Made by a program: the position numbers and the translations under genes. Under the pieces are notes generated by a model that saw only the letters and a list, made by a program, of their open reading frames with translations, had not been told where the DNA came from and searched no databases. A stretch of DNA of 37,186 nucleotides, taken from contig PMAT01000111.1 in assembly GCA_003152695.1 (NCBI GenBank), forward strand, positions 1,141-38,326, given 5' to 3'. This stretch comes from Acidobacteriaceae bacterium (GTDB lineage Bacteria; Acidobacteriota; Terriglobia; Terriglobales; Acidobacteriaceae). Below are positions 1 through 7,604 of this stretch, in pieces. Positions within the stretch are counted from its first letter, which is position 1, and each line of letters starts with the position of its first letter.

Positions 1-2
1 GC

Positions 3-332
3 GGCCAGCGCCAGCGCGTCGGGCTGGCCCGTTCCCTGGCCGCCGACCCTCCTATCCTTCTGATGGACGAACCCTTCGGGGCGCTCGATCCCATTACCCG
101 TGCGGAGCTGCAGGTGGAGTTCAGGAAACTGCAGCAGAAACTGGGAAAGACCATTGTGTTTGTGACCCATGACGTGGGCGAGGCCTTGCTGCTGGGTGAT
201 CGCATCGGGTTGATGGAAAGCGGCAATCTGCGCGGAATCTACACTCCGGATGAGTTCCTGCGCGCCCCCGACGCCGTCGCCAAAGCTTACGTGGATGTGT
301 TCCGGGCCGGGCAGCAGATGTTCCGCAGTTGA
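3..332 (+). CDS. ABC transporter ATP-binding protein, osmoprotectant/glycine-betaine type (5'-truncated)
   Basis: C-terminal part of an ABC ATPase; the reading frame is open to the left edge, so the start lies outside the window. The visible part opens inside the signature motif (GQRQRVGLARSLA), followed by Walker B and D-loop (LLMDEPFGALDP) and the H-loop (VFVTHDVGEALLLGDRI). The text after the H-loop (GDRI, then a TPDEFLRAP stretch) resembles OpuCA/ProV-type ATPases that energise uptake of glycine betaine or related quaternary amines. That substrate is inferred from family resemblance only, because the permease and binding protein are not visible. The protein ends about 45 residues after the H-loop, so a CBS-domain tail as in OpuCA is absent. 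A strong terminator follows 25 bases after the stop. Confidence 0.85.
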   Translation, partial: GQRQRVGLARSLAADPPILLMDEPFGALDPITRAELQVEFRKLQQKLGKTIVFVTHDVGEALLLGDRIGLMESGNLRGIYTPDEFLRAPDAVAKAYVDVFRAGQQMFRS

Positions 333-356
333 GAGAGCCGAGGCCGGGCGGTGTAG

Positions 357-388
357 AAAAAGGGAGCAGCGTTCGCTGCTCCCTTTTT
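357..388. terminator. Bidirectional Rho-independent terminator
   Basis: A perfect inverted repeat: A-run plus GGGAGCAGC on the left (357-370), a 4-base loop GTTC, and the exact complement GCTGCTCCC plus T-run on the right (375-388). It lies between convergent genes (ABC ATPase ending at 332 and the TPR gene ending at 411). The flanking A and T runs let it work in both directions. Confidence 0.9.
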
Positions 389-410
389 CGCGCAATCAGT
401 CTCTGACCTA

Positions 411-1739
411 CTACGGTTTCTTGTGGGTTGCCGGATGGTGCACGGGTGCCGCGGTGGTGAGGGGGTTACCGCTCTTGTCCAGCAGCACGCCATCGGTCAT
501 GGTTATCAGGAACGGATTCGGCGTATAGCTGGAGACCGTACCCTGGAACGCCATCATGGCGCCGGCTTGCGGTATTAGGCGCGCCGGGATGGCCTTGTCC
601 ATGTTCAAAGTGATGTCGGGCTTCTTGGCTTGGATGTCGTCGTCGCTGCCGGCCAGCTGGACCGTGTTGGCGGTGGCGCTGATGACGGCGGCCTGCAACT
701 TCACGGCTTTGCCCTTGATCGTGTTCCACACCGTGTCAGCAGCTTGCTGGTTACCGGAAGAAAGCACCAGCTCCCATTCGGCAAAGCTCATCTGCTTGGG
801 GTCCTTGCTCTTCACCAGGTCGGCAGCCTGCTCGGCGGGAGACGGTGGCGGCGGCGCTGCCACCACGGCGAAGCCGGCCGGGGGCAGGATGCTCTGCGAC
901 GATTGCGCTTGCGCTACCAGGGCACTCCAGCCATCTTCGGAGCCGTGGTAGCGGATGTACTTTTTCCGGCCGTAGTCCAGGATCTGTGCCTGGCCGGTTC
1001 CCTGGGCCAATTGCGAAGCCTTGACGATGAACCAGAAGCCTTCCGGGTTCATCGGATTGGACTCCAGGTCGGCCGTGGCCAAGGGGTAGATGTCCATAAT
1101 GTTGGGTTGCGACTCTTCGCCTACGGCGTCACGCAGGTCCTTCTGCGCGGTGGCGAAATCCTTCAGCTGCAACGCCGCGAATCCCACCGCCCCTTCGAAG
1201 ATGGCGCCCGTCTCGTTGTGGAGCTTGGTGAAATCAGCATCGCTCATGCCGTCGGGTTTGGGCATATTGGTCAGTGCCTGCAACCCCTTCTGGCCGTATT
1301 GCTGCGCCTGCTGCAGGTTCTGCTGCATCTGCGGGCCGCCTTGCGAGCCCGCGGCGCGATAGTTGTAAGCCAGCAGCGCCAACGCCCGAATGTTATTGGG
1401 GTTGGCTTGCAGCACCCGGTTGGCGGCGTCAATGGTCTTCTTGGCGTCATTGGCCTGCTGGTAGGCCACCATCAACTGTTCCAAAGCATCTTCCTTCATC
1501 ACGCTGTTGGGATACGTTTGCAGAAACGCTTCCAGTCCTTGCGCTTTAAACTGCGGGTTGGACTGCTGAATCGCGTTCACGTAGGAGTTATACTCAGCCG
1601 GATCTTTGATCTCCTTCTTCTGCGTCGATTGGGCCGGCTGACCGGCTTGCGCGGGCTGTGCCGCCCCCTGAGCTGCCGATTGCTGGACCAGCGCCGCCGT
1701 GGCGAGCACCAGCAACATGGTGACTAGCGACTTCTTCAT
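411..1739 (-). CDS. Secreted/periplasmic TPR-repeat protein
   Basis: A 442-residue protein of unknown specific function. It begins with a clear Sec signal peptide (MKKSLVTMLLVLATAALVQQ, Ala-rich cleavage region near residue 24) followed by a Gln/Pro/Ala-rich linker. Residues about 45-250 carry helix pairs of tetratricopeptide type (for example a YPNSVMKEDALEQLMVAYQQ stretch and ANPNNIRALALLAYNYRAAG), suggesting a protein-protein scaffold outside the cytoplasm. The C-terminal part, about residues 300-430, is predicted mostly beta and ends in a His/Lys-rich tail. The start is supported by AAGGAG 8 bases upstream and by a TTGCCT/TATAAT promoter around 1893-1922. It stands alone as a transcription unit. 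Confidence 0.8.
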   Translation of the reverse strand: MKKSLVTMLLVLATAALVQQSAAQGAAQPAQAGQPAQSTQKKEIKDPAEYNSYVNAIQQSNPQFKAQGLEAFLQTYPNSVMKEDALEQLMVAYQQANDAKKTIDAANRVLQANPNNIRALALLAYNYRAAGSQGGPQMQQNLQQAQQYGQKGLQALTNMPKPDGMSDADFTKLHNETGAIFEGAVGFAALQLKDFATAQKDLRDAVGEESQPNIMDIYPLATADLESNPMNPEGFWFIVKASQLAQGTGQAQILDYGRKKYIRYHGSEDGWSALVAQAQSSQSILPPAGFAVVAAPPPPSPAEQAADLVKSKDPKQMSFAEWELVLSSGNQQAADTVWNTIKGKAVKLQAAVISATANTVQLAGSDDDIQAKKPDITLNMDKAIPARLIPQAGAMMAFQGTVSSYTPNPFLITMTDGVLLDKSGNPLTTAAPVHHPATHKKP

Positions 1740-2219
1740 TCGTTTGGCTCCTTGACGATGTTCATGCAGACACGTTCACTTATGCGCAGGGATTTCAGCC
1801 CGAGGTATCCCACTCGGACTGCATAATAGCCGTCCCTCCCCGCATTACCGCCCCGGAACGTCGAATCGAAATGCAAATCATGCGGAGACGGGATTATAAG
1901 TACCGGCATCGAGGTAAGGCAAGTAACCTATCACTTTACACAATTTCTTGTGTTTCTGGGATGCCGGACGCTTAATCTTCCGATGTGCGCATTATTACAT
2001 GCGCCCAGGCCACGCCGCCTGCCTAATGCGGCCGGGATGCGGAAGCGCCAGCCGGGCACGTCTGGGGCAGTGTAGTATTGCCGGGCAACCAGGGACTGGC
2101 TCGGCGGCTTCGATCAGCTTGGGAGCGGGGCAAATGGCCGCCGGTTCCGCGGCGGGGCGACGCTGGAGCAAAATCGCATCCAGTGCTGGGGACGGAAAAA
2201 CCTTTGGGAGACGATATCT
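1740..2219. other. 480-base divergent intergenic region
   Basis: No convincing gene lies here. It holds the minus-strand promoter noted above and a short perfect inverted repeat ACACAA-TTTC-TTGTGT at 1938-1953, just upstream of that promoter's -35, which could be an operator. A GC-rich stretch at 2020-2200 precedes the SDR gene. No good plus-strand promoter was recognised. Confidence 0.5.
1893..1922 (-). promoter_or_regulatory. Probable sigma-70 promoter of the TPR gene
   Basis: Read on the minus strand, TTGCCT (1917-1922) is followed after 18 bases by a perfect TATAAT (1893-1898). Transcription would begin near 1886, giving a leader of about 150 bases before the TPR gene start at 1739. Inference from consensus match only. 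Confidence 0.5.
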
Positions 2220-2951
2220 ATGCAGCCTACTGAGTTGGTTTCGCTATCGGGGTCGGTCGCCGTGGTGACCGGGGGTGGGCGCGGCATCGGGCAGGCCATT
2301 GCGACCAGGCTGGCCGCGATGGATGCCACAGTTGTTCTCACCGGCCGGGATGAAGCTCGGGTCCAGCAGGGGGCACGCGATCTGGAGGGGCGCGGGCACC
2401 GGGCCGAGGGCGTCGCCTGCGACCTCACCGATCTGGCCAGCGTGGAAGCGCTGGGTGAGCATATGCGCAAAACCTACGGACGCGTCGACATCCTGGTGAA
2501 CAACGCCGGCATTGGTGGCCCTTCGGCCCTGCTGCATGAGCTTGTCCCGGACGACTGGGACGCCATTTTCCATACCAACCTGCGCGGCGTGTATTACATG
2601 ATACGCAGCGTCGTGCCGCTGATGATCGCCACCGGGGCCGGCCACATTATCAACATCTCGTCGCTGGCGGGGAAAAACGCGCTGCCTCGCGGCGCCGCCT
2701 ATTCCGCTTCCAAATGGGGACTGAACGGGCTCAGCTACGGAGTCGCAGAAGAGTTGCGCGGGCAGAATATCCGGGTCAGCGTCATCTGTCCGGGCTCGGT
2801 GGACACCGACTTCAGCCCGCGCCGCGGCGGCAAAGACACGCGCAAGATGCTCAAGCCTGACGATGTGGCGAGCGCCGTCGCCATGCTGGTGAGCCAGGAA
2901 CCGCAATCGTTCATCAGCGAGATCCTGCTGCGTCCCACGCAGAAGCCCTAG
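2220..2951 (+). CDS. Short-chain dehydrogenase/reductase (SDR), classical type
   Basis: A 243-residue NAD(P)-dependent oxidoreductase, the usual length for classical SDRs. The cofactor-binding glycine motif TGGGRGIG is near residue 17, the structural NNAG motif near residue 92, and the catalytic Ser-Tyr-Lys set is present (NISSLAG, then YSASK near residue 160), followed by PGSVDTDF. An Arg directly after the beta-2 strand (TGRDEAR) suggests NADP preference. The substrate cannot be told; 3-oxoacyl-ACP reductase-like and sugar/alcohol reductase roles are both possible. The ATG is preceded by GGGAG 9 bases upstream. It seems to be a single-gene unit. Confidence 0.88.
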   Translation: MQPTELVSLSGSVAVVTGGGRGIGQAIATRLAAMDATVVLTGRDEARVQQGARDLEGRGHRAEGVACDLTDLASVEALGEHMRKTYGRVDILVNNAGIGGPSALLHELVPDDWDAIFHTNLRGVYYMIRSVVPLMIATGAGHIINISSLAGKNALPRGAAYSASKWGLNGLSYGVAEELRGQNIRVSVICPGSVDTDFSPRRGGKDTRKMLKPDDVASAVAMLVSQEPQSFISEILLRPTQKP

Positions 2952-3034
2952 CGGGCGAATGGTGGATTAGTGTCACGCGGGTGTGGACCGCATGTGGTAA
3001 TTGCAAATGGAATTGGCTTCCGAAACTCCAGCCC

Positions 3035-3084
3035 TTGAGTCCTTTTATTCTAACCTATAATATTATCTTTGGAGGTTAGGAGGA
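3035..3084 (+). promoter_or_regulatory. Promoter and strong ribosome-binding site of the DinB-like gene
   Basis: TTGAGT (3035-3040) lies 15 bases before a perfect TATAAT (3056-3061); the overlapping TAATAT (3058-3063) would give 17-base spacing. A strong purine-rich AGGAGG follows, about 6 bases before the ATG at 3089. The expression signals look intact although the gene is frameshifted. Confidence 0.55.
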
Positions 3085-3088
3085 AAAC

Positions 3089-3555
3089 ATGAGCGAGACG
3101 CAACGCATACTCAATCAATATGACATCGTGATGCACGGCTCAGCCTGGCACGGCGATGCCATCTGGCAGATTCTTGGCGGCATCTCGGCGGAAACGGCCG
3201 CGCTGCGTCCCATCGCCAATGCGCACAGCATCTGGGAAATCGTCGGCCACATGGCGTTCTGGGAGGGTGCAACTGCCAAGCGGCTTGCCGGTTTACGCGC
3301 CGGACGCGAGGAGGAACGCAACTTTCCTGCCACGCCCGACATTACGGATGCCAATTGGCAGAGACCCTCGACCATTTCCGCTCCTCCAACCAGGCATTCC
3401 GGGAGGCGCTGCAAAAACTCAGTCCTGCCCGACTGGACGAGCTGTCGGCCGCCGGCAAGCGGTCGTTTTACGCTGAGGCGCACGGGTTGATCGAACACCA
3501 TGTGTACCACGCCGGGCAAATCGCCCTGCTGGCCAAGGCGATGAATCAAAGCTGA
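3089..3555 (+). pseudogene. DinB/YfiT-family four-helix protein, broken by a -1 frameshift
   Basis: Two overlapping frames together encode one DinB-superfamily protein of about 155 residues, the normal family length. The first frame (3089 to about 3355) has helices 1-2 with HSIWEIVGHMAFWEG. The second (about 3355-3555) has the C-terminal helix with HGLIEHHVYHAGQIALL. The conserved histidines of these two motifs form the divalent-metal site typical of the family, which includes thiol-dependent S-transferase-like proteins such as bacillithiol transferases. The frames join if one base is restored near 3352-3358, for example a third G in the TTGG run. Without it the first frame runs into unrelated sequence ending at 3490. 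Whether this is decay or a sequencing error cannot be decided here. Confidence 0.75.
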
Positions 3556-3594
3556 CGTTTTCGCCCCGGAGAAGCTGGCATGCCTTCCTGGGCA

Positions 3595-3626
3595 GGTTTG
3601 TAATTCTGCAAACCGGGTGCTACCAT
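3595..3626 (+). promoter_or_regulatory. Promoter with overlapping operator-like palindrome, upstream of the YtxH gene
   Basis: TTGTAA (3598-3603) is separated by exactly 17 bases from TACCAT (3621-3626), giving a start near 3633 and a leader of about 26 bases. A perfect 6-base inverted repeat GGTTTG...CAAACC (3595-3600 and 3609-3614) overlaps the -35 box, where a repressor would block the promoter. Inference from sequence alone. Confidence 0.45.
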
Positions 3627-3658
3627 CCGGCTCGTGAAGGTTTTTTGAGGAGGCAATC

Positions 3659-3976
3659 ATGTCGGAACGTGACGGAAGTGGTTTCCTGTGGTTCCTGGCC
3701 GGCCTGGGCATCGGCGCGGCAGTGGGGATTCTGTATGCTCCAAAGTCGGGTGATGAGACGCGCCAGCGTCTTCGTGAGGTCGCGGAAGAGGGGCGCGAGT
3801 CCGTCAAAGAGCGCGCGCGTCAGGCGCGTGAACAGGCGGGAACCTGGGCCGACAAAGGGCGCGACTATCTGAGCCAGCAAAAAGAGCAGATCCGCTCCGC
3901 CTACGAGGCGGGCCGCCAGGCTTACCGTGAAGCGACCAGCGAAGAGGCCGAGGGCGCCAAGCCTAACGTTCCCTAG
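3659..3976 (+). CDS. YtxH-domain protein (membrane-anchored, stress/envelope associated)
   Basis: A 105-residue protein with the hallmark YtxH start: a single N-terminal Gly/Ala-rich membrane helix (FLWFLAGLGIGAAVGILYAP, residues 9-28) followed by the family motif APKSGDETR. A long charged amphipathic helix rich in Arg, Glu and Gln fills the rest. The family is widespread, often stress-induced, and has no defined biochemical activity. AGGAGG lies 6 bases before the ATG. The next gene, a DUF948-like membrane protein, starts 46 bases downstream on the same strand, and such pairs are common, so both probably act at the inner membrane. Confidence 0.82.
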   Translation: MSERDGSGFLWFLAGLGIGAAVGILYAPKSGDETRQRLREVAEEGRESVKERARQAREQAGTWADKGRDYLSQQKEQIRSAYEAGRQAYREATSEEAEGAKPNVP

Positions 3977-4022
3977 GGCGGCGGTTGTGTCACCCAGCTA
4001 GCGCTGCGGGCAGGAAAGGAAT

Positions 4023-4544
4023 ATGTCTGACAATCTGACACTTTTTGTCGCTGTTACCGCAGCCGCTGTGGTGCTGCAGATGCTGATTCTCCTGGTCATG
4101 TGCGTGGTGATCTTTAACCTCAGCAAGAAGCTGCGATCGGTTACCGACGAGACCCAGTCGCGGCTGATTCCCCTGCTGGAAAACGCCAAGGTGATGCAGC
4201 AGGAAGTGAAGTCCTTCCTGGAGGTTTCGCGTCCCAAAATCGACGTCATCCTGGATAATCTTGCCCATGTGACCACCACGACGCGCACCGAGGTCGAGCG
4301 GGTTGATGCCACCGTGCATGATCTGCTGGATCGCCTTCGCCTCCAGGTGATCCGCGTCGATGAGATGGTGACCCACACCTTGGACCGAGTGGAAGAAACC
4401 TCGGAGAAGGTGCAGAACTCCGTGATGTCGCCGGTCCGCCAGGTTTCGGGGATTGTGCAGGCCATCAGCGTCGGAGTGGGCGCGTTCTTCAACAGTCAGA
4501 GGCGCGGCCGCAACGGCGGCCCCTCCGACGAGATGTTCATTTAG
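4023..4544 (+). CDS. DUF948-like membrane protein with long coiled coil
   Basis: A 173-residue protein with one N-terminal transmembrane helix (about residues 8-31, AVVLQMLILLVMCVVIFNLS), then a long helical, heptad-rich stretch from about 35 to 145 (KKLRSVTDETQ, then repeated V-D-x-x-V patterns), and a short Gly/Arg-rich tail. This matches the DUF948/YtxG type of bacterial membrane protein, usually next to YtxH as here. The function is unknown; a structural role at the membrane is plausible. AAAGGA lies 5 bases before the ATG. It is probably cotranscribed with the upstream YtxH gene. Confidence 0.75.
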   Translation: MSDNLTLFVAVTAAAVVLQMLILLVMCVVIFNLSKKLRSVTDETQSRLIPLLENAKVMQQEVKSFLEVSRPKIDVILDNLAHVTTTTRTEVERVDATVHDLLDRLRLQVIRVDEMVTHTLDRVEETSEKVQNSVMSPVRQVSGIVQAISVGVGAFFNSQRRGRNGGPSDEMFI

Positions 4545-4596
4545 TTCGTTTGAAGGGGCGCACCTTAAGGCGCGCCGCCACACGCCTTTCTCTATT

Positions 4597-4640
4597 TGTC
4601 ATCCCGAACCGACTTCAGTCCGGTGAGGGACCTGCTTTTT
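4597..4640. repeat. Dispersed intergenic repeat (GTCATCC...GGGACC family)
   Basis: GTCATCCCGAACC...GTGAGGGACCTGCTTTTT is a diverged copy of the element seen at 13078, 17257, 22445, 25650 and 33276. It contains the imperfect hairpin ACCGACT/AGTCCGGT and a T-run, and lies between convergent genes, so it may also end transcription from the left. Confidence 0.55.
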
Positions 4641-4699
4641 CGCGCGTTCGGCAAACCATTTCTCCGCTGCCCCTATGCGCGCTCCAAAGCACTTGCCGT

Positions 4700-5734
4700 T
4701 TACTTCAGCAGCGCCGCTTCCTTTTCTTCCGCCTCGGCCACCGCGCGAATGGAAACATGTTCGCGGCGGGCCAGCAGCAACCCCATAGGGATGACCGACA
4801 TAAAGGTAATGGCCCAGAGCAGCACGCCGCAACTTACCGCCAGTTCCTTCTCAATGCCGAATCCCGAGCTGAGCATGCTGATGGCCGCCAGTTGCGAGCC
4901 GCCGCCGACGGCCGGCAATTGCAGCATAGAACCGACCATGGTGGAACCCATCAGCACTACCTGATGCGGCAGGGTAAGACTGCGAAGTTCGCCGGGATAG
5001 GCGTGCGTGACCGCGTAATACGCGAAGGCGATCAGCACCCACATCAAGAGCGAGACGCCGGTCAGCTGCAGAGCGGATGCAAGGTCGTGGATGGTCGCCA
5101 AACCTTCGCTGAAGGAGCGCACCTTCTCCCGCAAGTGGTGCGCGAACTTGGGCGCGAAGCCGGCGAACAGATCGTGCAGAAACTGGCCCACGCGATCACC
5201 CCAGCGCCGCACCACAAACGCTCCCACACACAACCCGCCCACCAGCACAATCAGCGCGAACGCGGCTTCGCGCAAGCCGTGATAGAAGGGAAGCGCCCGC
5301 AAATCGGGCGACAAGAAGCTCAGGGCCAAGAGTACGGCAAAGGACCCCATGTCGAAGATGCGCTCCACTCCCCAGACCGCCACCTGTGAGGTGAAGGTGA
5401 GACGCTCCTTCTTGGCGATGATGTAGGGCCGGATCATTTCGCCAGCGCGGCCCAGCAGCGCCAGGGCGGCGAAGCCGACGAATTGCGGCGCCAGCAAGCG
5501 GGCCGTGGTCGTCTGGCGGACCGGCTTCAGGAAGATGCGCCAGCGCACGGCACGCAGTACATAGGCGAAGTAGGTCAGCGCCAGTCCGTAGAAAGCATAG
5601 AGCCAGTCAATGTGTTCGGTGCGGCTCCAGAACATGTGCCAGTCGAACGTCTTCCAGGCGCGGACCTGCAGGTAAATCAGCAGGCATAACGCGATCAGGA
5701 CTGCGCCGAAGATGAGCGTGCGTTTCTTGTTCAT
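4700..5734 (-). CDS. Flippase-like integral membrane protein (LPG synthase TM / UPF0104 family)
   Basis: A 344-residue polytopic protein with about eight transmembrane helices; the first is residues 7-24 (LIFGAVLIALCLLIYLQV). It carries the family signature around residues 60-115: YVLRAVRWRIFLKP, then FVGFAALALLGRAGEMIRP and VERIFDM. This family is homologous to the membrane part of lysylphosphatidylglycerol synthase (MprF) and to AglD-type proteins that move or modify lipid-linked molecules. There is no soluble aminoacyl-transferase domain, so a flippase or lipid-handling role is more likely than lysyl transfer. The substrate is unknown. No strong ribosome-binding site is seen. It is followed by the dispersed repeat at 4597-4640. 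Confidence 0.83.
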   Translation of the reverse strand: MNKKRTLIFGAVLIALCLLIYLQVRAWKTFDWHMFWSRTEHIDWLYAFYGLALTYFAYVLRAVRWRIFLKPVRQTTTARLLAPQFVGFAALALLGRAGEMIRPYIIAKKERLTFTSQVAVWGVERIFDMGSFAVLLALSFLSPDLRALPFYHGLREAAFALIVLVGGLCVGAFVVRRWGDRVGQFLHDLFAGFAPKFAHHLREKVRSFSEGLATIHDLASALQLTGVSLLMWVLIAFAYYAVTHAYPGELRSLTLPHQVVLMGSTMVGSMLQLPAVGGGSQLAAISMLSSGFGIEKELAVSCGVLLWAITFMSVIPMGLLLARREHVSIRAVAEAEEKEAALLK

Positions 5735-5850
5735 GGAAGAAAATCAGGGCCCATCGGCATGGGTTGCCTTTTCGTGGGTTGTGACGGAGGCCTGCGGCTG
5801 AGGCCCAGTCGTCAAGGTATATGACGGCATGAGTGGGGTCAAACGGGCGG

Positions 5851-6585
5851 CTATTCGCTGCCCGCGGCAGGAGCGGCCGTGCTTTGCGCAATCTCTGGCT
5901 TGACCGCTGTCGCGCCTCGCACCGGGGGTTTCTGCTGATGCTTGCGTTGGGCCAGCTTCTTGCGGTTGTAATCGTTGATGACACGCGCCACGTAAGCATG
6001 GGTCTCGTGGTAGGGCGGCACGCCCTGGTACTGCTGGACGCGCTGCGGACCAGCATTGTACGCGGCCAGCGCTTTGATCATGTCGTTGTTGTAAAGCAGC
6101 AGAAGTTCGCGCAGGTAGCGCACTCCACCATCGACATTCTCCGCCGGATCGAAGCTGTTCTTCACCCCCAGCTTGCCGGCCGTGCCAGGCATAAGTTGCA
6201 TCAGTCCCTGCGCGCCTGTGCGCGAAACGGCGCGCGGATTGTTGCCGCTCTCGGCACGGATGACGCTGGCAATGAAGTCGGCATCCACCTCGCTGCGCGT
6301 GCTGGCTTCGCTGATGATGGCGCTTAAGTCCAGCGGCGTCTGCCCCCGCGATGTGGCCGCTTGCGGCTCGGGCGGCGCCGGCTCAAAGCTCTCGATCTGG
6401 GCGCTGGGCACGTCGATGTATCCACTGCCCGGTTCCGCGCTCATGTACAGGCGCGTAGTATCGCCGACCACGTCATGCCGCGCGTGGGGAATGCTGAAAC
6501 CGTTGCGCAAGTTGGCAATTTCGGCAGCGTGAAGCTGCGCCGTCATCAGCAAGCCCAGCAAGCCGAGTTGTAAGAGTTTACGCAT
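5851..6585 (-). CDS. Secreted lytic transglycosylase (SLT domain)
   Basis: A 244-residue periplasmic protein with a signal peptide (MRKLLQLGLLGLLMTAQLHA, cleaved before AEIA). The SLT/lysozyme-like domain spans about residues 95-215. The catalytic Glu sits in VIRAESGNNP, followed by SRTGAQGLMQLMPGTA and the AYNAGP motif, all diagnostic for family-1 (Slt70/MltC-like) transglycosylases that cleave peptidoglycan to 1,6-anhydro-muropeptides. The short pre-domain may bind the wall or a partner. Its start overlaps the end of the upstream HAD phosphatase gene by 8 bases (GTGAATGCGTAA contains both signals), so translation is probably coupled. The C-terminal tail is Ala/Pro-rich. Confidence 0.9.
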   Translation of the reverse strand: MRKLLQLGLLGLLMTAQLHAAEIANLRNGFSIPHARHDVVGDTTRLYMSAEPGSGYIDVPSAQIESFEPAPPEPQAATSRGQTPLDLSAIISEASTRSEVDADFIASVIRAESGNNPRAVSRTGAQGLMQLMPGTAGKLGVKNSFDPAENVDGGVRYLRELLLLYNNDMIKALAAYNAGPQRVQQYQGVPPYHETHAYVARVINDYNRKKLAQRKHQQKPPVRGATAVKPEIAQSTAAPAAGSE

Positions 6586-7438
6586 TCACGCTCGCAGTAT
6601 TAGCGTCGAGTACCTGTTCGATGGCCGCCGCCACTCCGCTTTGGTCGTTATGCAGGGTGATGGTCCAGCCATTCTGCTTCAGGTCGTCGGATGCATTTCC
6701 CATGATGACTGGATGGCCGGAGAAGGTCAACATCTCGATGTCATTGTAATTATCGCCGATGGCCATCACCTCGGAGCGATCGATGCCGCGATAGTTGGCC
6801 CAGCGCTCCAGCGCGTGCCCCTTCGAACAGCCCGCGTTGAGAATGTCAACGATGCACAAATTGCGCACATCATATTGCGTGCGCAGCATGGTGAACTCGC
6901 CGGCGAAATCGCAGGACAGGAGAGCTTGCTGTGCCTGCCGCATCAGTTCGACCGGGCCGCAGAACATGGCCTGGATGGGGTCTTCCGTCAGCGCCTTTGC
7001 AATGGGGCTGACATATTCGGTATAGGGCGCATTCTTCTCCATCCAGCGCTGGATGACCTCGTACAGACGCTCGCGATTTTCGCACACGATTGCCCCCATC
7101 CCTTCGCGGTCGAAGGTGAGCACCATGTGGTTGCGATACTCCGCCATGTGCCGGCAGAGCTTGATGGCCGTTTCCTTGGGCAGCAGGTCCTGGTGGAACA
7201 GTTCTCCGCGCGTGGAACGGGTCACCGCCCCATTCGAACTCATCAGCCACAGGTCAAAGCCCAGCGACTCCGCCATGGGCAAGGCGAAGCGGTGCCTGCG
7301 TCCCGTTACCAGCACGATTTCAATGCCGGCTTCATGGGCCCGGCGCAACGCCTTCAAATTGGCTTCAGGGACCTGGACACTGGAGTCCAGCAGGGTGCCA
7401 TCCAGATCGATGGCGATGAGGCGTATGGAGCGTGGCAC
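6578..7438 (-). CDS. HAD-superfamily hydrolase, Cof subfamily (IIB) phosphatase
   Basis: A 286-residue cytoplasmic phosphatase of the Cof/YidA type. Motif I is DLDGTLLDSS (nucleophile Asp near residue 11), motif II is in VLVTGRR, and motif IV is GDNYNDIEML followed by SGHPVIMGNAS. The type-IIB cap lies between motifs II and III. Members dephosphorylate sugar phosphates and flavin or other nucleotide phosphates with broad specificity, so no substrate can be assigned. Translation starts with GTG (7436-7438). It forms a two-gene unit with the transglycosylase. The heptamer array at 7451-7576 lies immediately upstream of its start. Confidence 0.88.
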   Translation of the reverse strand: MPRSIRLIAIDLDGTLLDSSVQVPEANLKALRRAHEAGIEIVLVTGRRHRFALPMAESLGFDLWLMSSNGAVTRSTRGELFHQDLLPKETAIKLCRHMAEYRNHMVLTFDREGMGAIVCENRERLYEVIQRWMEKNAPYTEYVSPIAKALTEDPIQAMFCGPVELMRQAQQALLSCDFAGEFTMLRTQYDVRNLCIVDILNAGCSKGHALERWANYRGIDRSEVMAIGDNYNDIEMLTFSGHPVIMGNASDDLKQNGWTITLHNDQSGVAAAIEQVLDANTASVNA

Positions 7439-7450
7439 GCGATAATTCTA

Positions 7451-7576
7451 ACAGCAGCCAGCAATGAGCACTTGGCAGTTAGCACTTAGCACTTGGTAAG
7501 GGCAGCCAAGTGCCAAGTGCTAAGTGCCAAATGCGGACTGGCTGGCTACTGATCGCTGGTTGCTGATTGCTTGCTT
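7451..7576. repeat. Heptamer tandem array arranged as a large inverted repeat
   Basis: Period-7 units such as AGCACTT and GGCAGTT on the left are answered by CAAGTGC, TAAGTGC and CAAATGC on the right, then drift into CTGGTTG and CTGATTG. The arms 7473-7496 and 7506-7529 are complementary over 24 bases with two mismatches around a 9-base loop. It lies in the divergent spacer between the HAD phosphatase and galT-like genes, so it could act on both transcripts. Confidence 0.8.
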
Positions 7577-7604
7577 CCCACCCCGAGACGTAAAGTAAAG
7601 AACG

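Noticed and set aside
630-1727. Long plus-strand open frame opposite the TPR gene
   Set aside because: It is antisense to a gene with a signal peptide, ribosome site and promoter; its composition (Leu/Arg/Val/His-rich) is typical of a shadow frame in GC-rich DNA.
4550-5389. Plus-strand frame opposite the flippase-like gene
   Set aside because: Low-complexity Gln/His/Arg composition and antisense to a clear polytopic membrane protein.
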